Source of the DNA: Bradyrhizobium sp. Ai1a-2
GTDB lineage: Bacteria; Pseudomonadota; Alphaproteobacteria; Rhizobiales; Xanthobacteraceae
DNA length: 64,000 nt
Direction: 5' to 3'
Assembly: GCF_000426245.1 (NCBI RefSeq)
Contig: NZ_AUEZ01000046.1
Span: forward strand, 1 to 64,000
In this document: piece after piece, positions 26,108 through 33,039 of the stretch
How positions within the stretch are numbered: position 1 is the stretch's first letter
Layout: each line of letters begins with the position of its first letter
Position numbers and translations under genes: made by a program
The notes under the pieces: model-generated
The model's input: only the letters and a program-made list of their open reading frames with translations
Database searches by the model: none
What the model was told of the DNA's origin: nothing

Positions 26108-27370
26108 TCACTGGTAGCCCTTCGGGAACGGATCGGGCTCGACGAGATCGGCGGTCTCATAGATCAGTTCATACTGGCCGTCCGCCTTGGCGCGGCCAAC
26201 GCGCGTCTTCGACCAGAGGTGATGGTTCTCGTGGATGCGGACATAGCCTTCCGGCGCGCCCTTGAACTCGACGCCGGGCGATGCCGCCGCGATCTTGTCG
26301 ATGTCGAAGCTGCCGGCTTTCTCCACCGTCAGCTTCCACAGCCACGGGCCGAGATAGGCGGCCTGCGTGACGTCGCCGATCACGGTCTTCTCGCCCCACA
26401 TCTTCTTGAAGGCGGCGACGAAGGCCTTGTTGTTGGGATTGTCGAGCGACTGGAAATACTTCATGCAGGCATAGGCGCCCGCGATGTTCTCGCCACCGAT
26501 GCCGTCGATCTCGTCTTCGGTCACCGAGATCGTCAGCAGCGTCTGCTTGGAGAGGTCGATGCCGGCCGCCTTGAGCTGCTTGTAGAAGGCGACATTGGAG
26601 CCGCCGACGATGATGGCGTAGATCACGTCCGGCTTGGTCAATTTGATCTTGTTGATGACCGAATTGAACTGGGTGTGGCCGAGCGGGAAGTATTCCTCGC
26701 CCACGACCTTGGCGCCCTGCAAATGGCCTTCGATGTGCTTGCGCGCGATCTTGTTCGAGGTGCGCGGCCAGATGTAGTCGGAGCCGAGCAGATAGAAAGT
26801 CTTGGCGCCCTTGGTCTTGTTGACCCAGTCGAGGCCGGCGATGATCTGCTGGGTGGCTTCCTGGCCGGTGTAGATCACGTTCTTGGACTGCTCGAGGCCT
26901 TCGTAGAAGGTCGGGTAGTAGAGCATGCCGTTATATTGCTCGAACACCGGCAGCACCGCCTTGCGCGAGGCCGAGGTCCAGCAGCCCATCACGGCCGCGC
27001 ATTTGTCGTTGACGAGGAGCTTCTTCGCCTTCTCGGCGAAGGTCGGCCAGTCGCTGGCGCCGTCCTCCTGGATGAACTTGATCTTGCGGCCGAGCACGCC
27101 GCCTTCCGCATTGATCTGCTCAATTGCCAGTTTTTCCGCTTCCACCGATCCGGTCTCCGAGATCGCCATGGTGCCGGTGACAGAATGCAGGATGCCGACG
27201 GTCACTTCGCTATCCGTGACGGCAAGGCCGGTGGTGTTGACCGCGGAAGTTGGGGGCGCCTCCGCGAACGAGGTTCGCGGCAGCAGCGAGATGGCCGGCA
27301 GCGCCGCCATTCCCATCAGTAGCTTGCGCCGAAGCGGCGACCGCAGGCCCGGTTTCTTTTCGTCTGACAT
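26108..27370 (-). CDS. urtA: Urea/amide ABC transporter substrate-binding protein UrtA
   Basis: 420 residues. A Tat-like signal (LRRKLLMGMAALPAISLLPR) leads to a type I periplasmic binding fold: VTVGILHSVTGTMAISETGS, DWPTFAEKAKKLLVNDKCAA, CWTSASRKAVLPVFEQYNGM and YYPTFYEGLEQSKN. These are the signature segments of UrtA/FmdD proteins, which bind urea or short amides. Start ATG at 27370. Linkage to formamidase argues for short-chain amides as well as urea; binding preference is not readable. It heads the operon urtABCDE-fmdA-fmdB and is divergent from the transporter-kinase gene. Confidence 0.94.
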   Translation of the reverse strand: MSDEKKPGLRSPLRRKLLMGMAALPAISLLPRTSFAEAPPTSAVNTTGLAVTDSEVTVGILHSVTGTMAISETGSVEAEKLAIEQINAEGGVLGRKIKFIQEDGASDWPTFAEKAKKLLVNDKCAAVMGCWTSASRKAVLPVFEQYNGMLYYPTFYEGLEQSKNVIYTGQEATQQIIAGLDWVNKTKGAKTFYLLGSDYIWPRTSNKIARKHIEGHLQGAKVVGEEYFPLGHTQFNSVINKIKLTKPDVIYAIIVGGSNVAFYKQLKAAGIDLSKQTLLTISVTEDEIDGIGGENIAGAYACMKYFQSLDNPNNKAFVAAFKKMWGEKTVIGDVTQAAYLGPWLWKLTVEKAGSFDIDKIAAASPGVEFKGAPEGYVRIHENHHLWSKTRVGRAKADGQYELIYETADLVEPDPFPKGYQ

Positions 27371-27425
27371 GAGCACCCCACTGGTTCGAGAACGCGCTTA
27401 ATGGTGAGGCGAGGATTGCCTAGAA

Positions 27426-27460
27426 TTGTGCAGCGCACTGATACGCAAGATTGCGTATAC
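27426..27460. promoter_or_regulatory. Palindromic control elements between urtA and the transporter-kinase gene
   Basis: ATACGCAA-GA-TTGCGTAT (27441-27458) is a perfect 18-bp palindrome 71 bases from the urtA start and 88 bases from the kinase start. Immediately left is TTGTGC-AGC-GCAC (27426-27438), which recurs as TTGTGC-GCC-GCACAA upstream of nrtA. TATACT at 27456-27461 could be a -10 element for rightward transcription. These are candidate sites for the partner response regulator and for a shared nitrogen regulator; neither is proven. Confidence 0.55.
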
Positions 27461-27532
27461 TGCACCGCAAAATAGCGACGTAGGTTTTGGTACGGGATTT
27501 GCGAGCCAACCAGGCGGGACCAGCGTCGGCTC

Positions 27533-27540
27533 AGGAGGTG
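27533..27540 (+). promoter_or_regulatory. Strong ribosome binding site deciding a TTG start
   Basis: AGGAGGTG lies 5 bases before the TTG at 27546. Upstream in-frame codons back to 27426 have no such site and overlap the palindromic control elements, so the TTG at 27546 is taken as the true start of the large sensor protein. Confidence 0.8.
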
Positions 27541-27545
27541 GGGAT

Positions 27546-30500
27546 TTGGCAGGGCGGCAGCGGATAGACCGCGTCAGGCGCCAGTATAATCAGTGGGTTG
27601 CCAACCAAACGCTGGAAGATTACGCGCTGCGCTTCACCGCAAAGAGCGCGCGCCGCTGGTCCGCCGCCCGTGTCGCCAACACCGCGCTCGGCGCGATCTC
27701 GTTCCTGGCGCTGGAAGCGATCGGCGGCACCATCACGCTGAACTATGGCGCGATGAACGCAACCGCCGCGATCCTCGTGGTCAGCGCCATCATCTTCTGC
27801 TGCGGACTGCCTATCGCCTATAACGCCGCCAAGTTCGGCATCGACATCGATCTGCTGACCCGCGGCGCCGGCTTTGGCTATATCGGCTCGACCATCACCT
27901 CGCTGATCTACGCCTCCTTCACCTTCATCTTCTTTGCGATCGAGGCGGTGATCCTGGCGACCGCGCTCGAAATGTGCTTCGGCATTCCGCGGCCGATCGG
28001 CTATCTCATCAGCGCAGTCGTGATCATCCCGCTGGTGGTCTACGGCATCACCCTGATCAGCCGCTTCCAGTTGTGGACGCAGCCGATCTGGATCGTGCTG
28101 CACATCCTGCCCTTTGCCGCGATCGCCTATGCCCATCCGCGCTCCTTCATCGAATGGCGCAATTTTGCCGGCGAGCATGGCGACCCCTCCGGCCAACTCG
28201 ACCTCCTGCTGTTCGGCACCGCGGCGTCCGTGGTGTTCTCGCTGGTGGCGCAGATCGGCGAGCAGGTCGACTTCCTCCGCTTCCTGCCGCGCGACCGGCG
28301 CACCTCACGGCGAGCATGGTGGATTGCGCTGCTCAGTGCCGGTCCCGGCTGGATCGTGCTCGGCGCGCTGAAACTGCTGGCCGGATCGTTCCTCGCCTTC
28401 TTTGCGCTCAGCCATGGTGTCTCCTATGAGCACGCCGCCGAGCCGGCGAACATGTATCTGGAAGCGTTTCGCTACGTGCTGTCGCAGCCCGATCTCGCAC
28501 TGGCGCTGACCGGCACCTTCGTGATCCTCTCGCAGGTCAAGATCAACGTCACCAACGCCTATGCCGGCTCGATCGCCTGGTCGAACTTCTTCTCCCGCCT
28601 CACCCACAGCCATCCCGGCCGCGTGGTCTGGCTGGTCTTCAACGTGATCGTCGCGCTGCTGTTGATGGAGATCGGCGTCTACAAGGCGCTGGAGCAGACG
28701 CTCGCGCTCTATTCCAATGTCGCCATCGCCTGGGTCGGCGCGCTGGTGGCCGATCTCGTCGTCAACAAGCCGCTGGGACTGCGGCCGCAGCACATCGAGT
28801 TCAAGCGCGCCCATCTCTGCGACATCAACCCGGTCGGCGTCGGCGCGATGCTGATCGCGACCATCGTCTCGATCAGCGCTTTCTATGGCGTGTTCGGTCC
28901 AACCGCGAAAGCGCTCTCCGCCTTCGTCGCGCTGGCGGTGGCATTCGTCACGGCGCCGCTGATCGCCTGGGCTACCGACGGCAAATACTACATCGCGCGC
29001 AAGCCGAAGCGGAGTTGGCAGAACCTCGAGCAGATCCAGTGCTGCATCTGCGAGCATTCCTTCGAACCCGAGGACATGGCCTCCTGCCCCGCCTATGCCG
29101 GCCCGATCTGCTCCTTGTGCTGCTCGCTGGATGCGCGCTGCCACGATCTCTGCAAGCCGCATGCGCGGATCCAGGCGCAGGTGTCAGAGACGCTGGGCAA
29201 GTTGCTGCCGCAGCCGATCTATGCCCGCATCAATTCCCAGCTCGGGCATTATCTGGGCGTGTTCGCGGTCTCCGCGGGCCTGGTCGGGCTGGTGCTCGGC
29301 CTGATCTATCTGCAGACCTCGGCGACGGTTGAAGCCGGCGACCTGTTGTCGGACGTGCTGTGGAAAGTGTTCTTCGCGCTGACGATCATCATCGGCGTGG
29401 TCGCCTGGCTGTTCGTGCTGGCGCAACAGAGCCGGCGCGCGGCCGAGGAAGAGACCCGGCGGCAGACCGCGCTCCTGATCCAGGAAATCGACGCTCACAA
29501 GCGCACCGACGCTGAACTGCAGCGTGCCAAGGAAGTCGCTGAATCCGCCAACCTTGCCAAGAGCCGCTATGTCGTCGGCCTGAGCCACGAACTGCGCTCG
29601 CCGCTCAACGCGATCTCCGGCTATGCGCAACTCCTTGAGCAGGACAACAGCCTGCAGATGCGGCCGCGCGAGCAGGTCCGCGTGGTCCGCCGCAGCGCCG
29701 ACCATCTCTCCGGACTGATCGACGGCATTCTGGACATCTCCAAGATCGAGGCCGGCCGGCTGTATCTCTCGCGAGACGAGGTGCGCCTGAATGATTTCCT
29801 CGACCAGCTCGTTGGCATGTTCCGCCTGCAAGCCGCCGCGAAAGGCATCGAATTCGTGTTCAAGCGGCCTGCCGTGCTGCCGGTCGTGGTCTATGCCGAC
29901 GAGAAGCGGCTGCGGCAGATCCTGATCAATCTGCTCTCGAACGCGATCAAGTTTACGCAAACCGGCCACGTGCAGTTCGTGGTGCACTACCGCAGCCCGG
30001 TCGCCGAATTCGAGGTGATCGACACCGGGCCGGGCATCCAGCCTGATGATCTCGAGCGCATCTTCGCGCCGTTCGAACGCGGCGCGCTCGGCGCTTCGCA
30101 GCCGCAGACCGGGACCGGACTTGGGCTGACCATCAGCCGACTGCTGGCCGGCGTGATGGGAGGCGACATCAAGGTGATCAGCACAGTCGGCGCCGGCAGC
30201 ACGTTCCGGGTCAAGATATTGCTGTCGGAGGTCACCAACCCGCGTCGCAGCGCGCCGACCGATGCGCCGGTCTATGGCTACCACGGGCCGCGCAAGACCA
30301 TCCTGATCACCGACGACGATCCGACGCACCGCGATCTCTTGCGCGAGGTGCTGGCGCCGCTCGGCTTCATCCTGCTCAGCGCGCCCGACGGTCCCGGCTG
30401 CCTGGCATTGGCGCAGCATTGCCGGCCCGACCTGTTCCTGCTCGACATCTCCATGCCCGGCATGGACGGCTGGATGGTGGCGGAGGCGCTGCGTTCGACC

Positions 30501-30914
30501 GGCCATCACCAGGCGCGCATCCTGATGATCTCGGCGAGCGCGCTGGAGGCGCATGGCGCGCCGCTCGCGCAGCCGTTCCATGACGGCTACCTGATGAAGC
30601 CGATCGATATCCCGCGCCTGCTCGGAACCATCCGCCTGCTGCTCAAGCTCGAATGGCAGCACGACGCCGACGAGGCGCCACTGCCGCAGTGGCGGCCGGA
30701 GAGCGGCTCGCGGCCGCCGGTGAAATATATCGAGGAACTGATCGGCCTCGGGCAGTTGGGCTACATCCGGGCGATCCAGCTCAAGCTCGACGAGATCGGA
30801 ACCGAACATCCCGAGCATGCGGATTTCGTCACGCAGATGCGTTCATTGGTCGATCGCTTCGACCTCGATCAGTACATGGCGACCCTGAAGGCGCTGCACA
30901 GCTATGACCACTGA
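27546..30914 (+). CDS. NCS1-permease-fused hybrid histidine kinase/receiver
   Basis: 1122 residues. ~20-485 is a 12-helix NCS1-like (nucleobase/allantoin/hydantoin) permease: LEDYALRFTAKSARRW, ALEAIGGTITLNYGAMNATA, GAGFGYIGSTITSLIYASFT, SQVKINVTNAYAGSIAWSNF. ~498-539 is a Cys/His cluster (CCICEH, C514, CSLCC, CHDLC, H539), a likely metal site. Two more helices lie at ~570-590 and ~606-627, then a coiled coil. The HisKA domain has H681 in LSHELRSPLNAISGY; the ATPase has LINLLSNAIKFT, DTGPG and TGTGLGL. A receiver at ~917-1030 has DDD at 923-925, D967 and K1018. The gene overlaps the next response regulator by 11 bases and diverges from urtA. The layout resembles CbrA, in which a transporter is fused to a kinase, but with a different transporter family. 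It probably senses or transports a nitrogen compound; the ligand is unknown. Confidence 0.88.
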   Translation: MAGRQRIDRVRRQYNQWVANQTLEDYALRFTAKSARRWSAARVANTALGAISFLALEAIGGTITLNYGAMNATAAILVVSAIIFCCGLPIAYNAAKFGIDIDLLTRGAGFGYIGSTITSLIYASFTFIFFAIEAVILATALEMCFGIPRPIGYLISAVVIIPLVVYGITLISRFQLWTQPIWIVLHILPFAAIAYAHPRSFIEWRNFAGEHGDPSGQLDLLLFGTAASVVFSLVAQIGEQVDFLRFLPRDRRTSRRAWWIALLSAGPGWIVLGALKLLAGSFLAFFALSHGVSYEHAAEPANMYLEAFRYVLSQPDLALALTGTFVILSQVKINVTNAYAGSIAWSNFFSRLTHSHPGRVVWLVFNVIVALLLMEIGVYKALEQTLALYSNVAIAWVGALVADLVVNKPLGLRPQHIEFKRAHLCDINPVGVGAMLIATIVSISAFYGVFGPTAKALSAFVALAVAFVTAPLIAWATDGKYYIARKPKRSWQNLEQIQCCICEHSFEPEDMASCPAYAGPICSLCCSLDARCHDLCKPHARIQAQVSETLGKLLPQPIYARINSQLGHYLGVFAVSAGLVGLVLGLIYLQTSATVEAGDLLSDVLWKVFFALTIIIGVVAWLFVLAQQSRRAAEEETRRQTALLIQEIDAHKRTDAELQRAKEVAESANLAKSRYVVGLSHELRSPLNAISGYAQLLEQDNSLQMRPREQVRVVRRSADHLSGLIDGILDISKIEAGRLYLSRDEVRLNDFLDQLVGMFRLQAAAKGIEFVFKRPAVLPVVVYADEKRLRQILINLLSNAIKFTQTGHVQFVVHYRSPVAEFEVIDTGPGIQPDDLERIFAPFERGALGASQPQTGTGLGLTISRLLAGVMGGDIKVISTVGAGSTFRVKILLSEVTNPRRSAPTDAPVYGYHGPRKTILITDDDPTHRDLLREVLAPLGFILLSAPDGPGCLALAQHCRPDLFLLDISMPGMDGWMVAEALRSTGHHQARILMISASALEAHGAPLAQPFHDGYLMKPIDIPRLLGTIRLLLKLEWQHDADEAPLPQWRPESGSRPPVKYIEELIGLGQLGYIRAIQLKLDEIGTEHPEHADFVTQMRSLVDRFDLDQYMATLKALHSYDH

Positions 30915-31830
30915 AAGCAAGAAGCGCGACGTCGCGCTGGTCGTCGACGACTCGCCGGAGACGCTGCGGCTTTTGACCGACGCGCTCGACGGTGCCGGCA
31001 TGACCGTGATGGTGGCGCTCGACGGCGCATCCGCGATGCGGATCGTGGACCAGATCACGCCCGACATCGTCCTCCTCGACGCGGTCATGCCCGGCATGGA
31101 TGGGTTTGAGACCTGCCGTCGGCTAAAGCGTGATGCCGGGCTGGACAATGTGCCGATCATTTTCATGACCGGCCTCGCCGAGACCGAGCACATCGTGCGC
31201 GGGCTGGAGGCTGGCGGCGTCGACTACGTGACCAAGCCGATCGTGGTGCAGGAGATGCTGGCGCGCATCCGCGTCCATCTCGCCAACGCGCGGCTGACGC
31301 AGAGCGCGCGCGCCGCGCTCGACGTCTCCGGCCGCTATCTGCTCGCGGTCAACGATCACGGCAAGGTCTTGTGGGCGACGCCGCAAGCGCAGAGGCTGCT
31401 GTCGGACACGCTGGCGGAAGACGGCGATGACGTCGTGCTGCCCGATCCGATCCCGCAATGGCTGGAGCAGGCGCAAAAGGGCAAGACGGCAGCGAAGACC
31501 ACGACCATGGCCTCGTTTCCGGGTAACGAGCAATTGCGGCTGCAATATATGGGCAAGCTCGGCGCCAACGAATTCCTGTTGCGGCTCGCCAAGGACACCA
31601 GCGCCGACATGCCGGCGGAATTCTCCAGCGAACTCGGCCTCACCACCCGCGAGGGCGAGGTGCTGTCATGGCTCTCCAAGGGCAAGACCAACCGCGACAT
31701 CGCGCAGATCCTGGGGCTGAGCCCGCGCACGGTCGACAAGCATCTGGAGCAGATCTACTCCAAGCTCGGCGTGGAGAACCGTACGGCGGCGGCGGCGATC
31801 GCGGTGAATGCGAAGAACCGGAGGTCGTGA
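30904..31830 (+). CDS. LuxR-type response regulator paired with the permease-kinase
   Basis: 308 residues. The receiver (1-125) has DD at 15-16, the phospho-acceptor D59 in IVLLDAVMPGMDGFE, T89 and K111 in YVTKP. A linker of ~110 residues (GRYLLAVNDHGKVLWATPQA...) looks PAS-like. The C-terminal LuxR/FixJ helix-turn-helix is LTTREGEVLSWLSKGKTNRD with IAQILGLSPRTVDKHLEQIY. Its ATG overlaps the kinase stop by 11 bases, so the two are co-translated and almost certainly cognate. Candidate target: the palindrome at 27441-27458 between the kinase gene and urtA. Confidence 0.9.
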   Translation: MTTESKKRDVALVVDDSPETLRLLTDALDGAGMTVMVALDGASAMRIVDQITPDIVLLDAVMPGMDGFETCRRLKRDAGLDNVPIIFMTGLAETEHIVRGLEAGGVDYVTKPIVVQEMLARIRVHLANARLTQSARAALDVSGRYLLAVNDHGKVLWATPQAQRLLSDTLAEDGDDVVLPDPIPQWLEQAQKGKTAAKTTTMASFPGNEQLRLQYMGKLGANEFLLRLAKDTSADMPAEFSSELGLTTREGEVLSWLSKGKTNRDIAQILGLSPRTVDKHLEQIYSKLGVENRTAAAAIAVNAKNRRS

Positions 31831-31856
31831 GGCGGCTTACGCGATCCCATCTATCC

Positions 31857-31960
31857 GTCATCGCCCGGCTTGACCGGGCGATCCAGTATCCACCGAAGGC
31901 CGTGATCGAGCCGAGACGCCGCCGGTTACTGGATGCCCCGCCTTCGCGGGGCATGACGGA
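31857..31960. repeat. GATCCAGTA...TACTGGATGCCCC repeat, copy 3
   Basis: GTCATCGCCCGGCTTGACCG with GATCCAGTA at the left and TACTGGATGCCCCGCC with GGGGCATGACGG at the right. The left arm differs from copies 1 and 2 but the GATCCAGTA core and the whole right arm are kept. It lies between the convergent response regulator and lactonase genes. Confidence 0.8.
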
Positions 31961-31970
31961 GGGAGATTGT

Positions 31971-32885
31971 CTAGCGATCGAGCACGCTGATGTCAGCCAC
32001 CAGCACCGTGCCCGTGGCCGACTCCGTGATGTAGAGCCGGTCGCGGCTGGCGCCGCCGATCGCGACGTTGGTGACCGCATTGCCCGCGCAGGACTTGATG
32101 CGCGCGATCAGTTCGCCTGATGGCGCGAACACGAAGACGTGGCCGAGCGAGACATGGGCGACGAACAGCCGACCGGCTTTGTCCATCGTGATCCCATCGG
32201 GGCCGCCGGGGCCGAACATCGAGCAGAAGCGGCCGACCTTGGATACGCTGCCGTCCTTCATGAACGGCGCGCGCCACACCGCGTTGTCGCGCGTCATCGC
32301 GACGAACAGCACGGCCTCGTGCGGATCGAGCACCAGCCCATTGGGGCTGACACCGGTGTCGATCAGGCAATCGAGCTGGCCGCTCGCCCGCAGGCGGTAG
32401 ACGCGGCCGCTCGGATCGTGCAGGCCGGTCTGGCCCTGGTCGGTGAAATAGATGTCGCCGTTGGAGCCGATGTGCAGATCGTTGCAGCCGCGGAAGGATT
32501 CCGAATTGCGCGAGGTCAGCACCGGAAGCATCCGCCCTGCCCGCGCGTCGAGCTCCATGATGCCGTGCCTGTAATCGGCAACGAAGATGCGGCCCTTGGA
32601 ATCGATCTTCAGCCCGTTCGGCCATCCCTGATATTCGGCGGCCAGCGACCATTTTCGGTCAGGCGAAATCTTGAAGATGCGGCCGAACGGAATGTCGACG
32701 ATGTAGAGATTGCCGTCGGCGTCGAAGGACGGGCCTTCGATGAAGCAATCGGTCGGCTGACCCGGGCGATTGGCATCGGCCCATTCGGTTGACTGCTTGC
32801 GCCGGAATTCGTCCGGCATGGCGGAGAAGATCGTGGTCTCGATCAGTTTCGGCGGCGTTTCCAGATACAGCATTTCTTGGTTCAC
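31971..32885 (-). CDS. SMP-30/gluconolactonase-family lactonase
   Basis: Up to 304 residues; a GTG at 32885 and an ATG four codons later are both possible starts, neither with a strong ribosome binding site. Six-bladed propeller family: the metal ligand Glu in DCFIEGPSFDADGNLY, Asn in GCNDLHIG and in GVSPNGLVLDP, and Asp in GGPDGITMDKAGRLFVA. Such enzymes open sugar-acid or other lactones with a divalent metal. No signal peptide is evident. It stands alone between repeats; a link to the periplasmic sugar dehydrogenase at 16777-20545 is possible but distant. Confidence 0.87.
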   Translation of the reverse strand: MNQEMLYLETPPKLIETTIFSAMPDEFRRKQSTEWADANRPGQPTDCFIEGPSFDADGNLYIVDIPFGRIFKISPDRKWSLAAEYQGWPNGLKIDSKGRIFVADYRHGIMELDARAGRMLPVLTSRNSESFRGCNDLHIGSNGDIYFTDQGQTGLHDPSGRVYRLRASGQLDCLIDTGVSPNGLVLDPHEAVLFVAMTRDNAVWRAPFMKDGSVSKVGRFCSMFGPGGPDGITMDKAGRLFVAHVSLGHVFVFAPSGELIARIKSCAGNAVTNVAIGGASRDRLYITESATGTVLVADISVLDR

Positions 32886-32946
32886 CCGTTAGCGGAACGG
32901 GCGGCACCATAGAGGACATCGAAGTCGGCGTCGATTGCCTCCCCAC

Positions 32947-33030
32947 CGTCATTGCGAGCGGAGCGAAGCAATCCATGCTGCCACCTGCTGAAGCATGGAT
33001 TGCTTCGTCGCTTCGCTGCTCGCAATGACG
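32947..33030. repeat. CATTGCGAGCG...CGCAATGACG repeat, copy 2
   Basis: CGTCATTGCGAGCGGAGCGA and CGCTTCGCTGCTCGCAATGA form the arms around AATCCATGCTGCC and ATGGATTGCTTCG. It ends 9 bases before the nasC stop codon on the minus strand. Confidence 0.85.
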
Positions 33031-33039
33031 TGAAGAGAG

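Noticed and set aside
27426..27545. N-terminal extension of the permease-kinase from a TTG at 27426
   Set aside because: The extra 40 residues overlap the 18-bp palindrome and lack a ribosome binding site; AGGAGGTG just before 27546 marks the better start.
29184..30818. 544-codon open frame antisense to the kinase half of the fusion protein
   Set aside because: Shadow frame lacking any recognisable domain; the plus strand holds complete H, N, G1 and receiver motifs.
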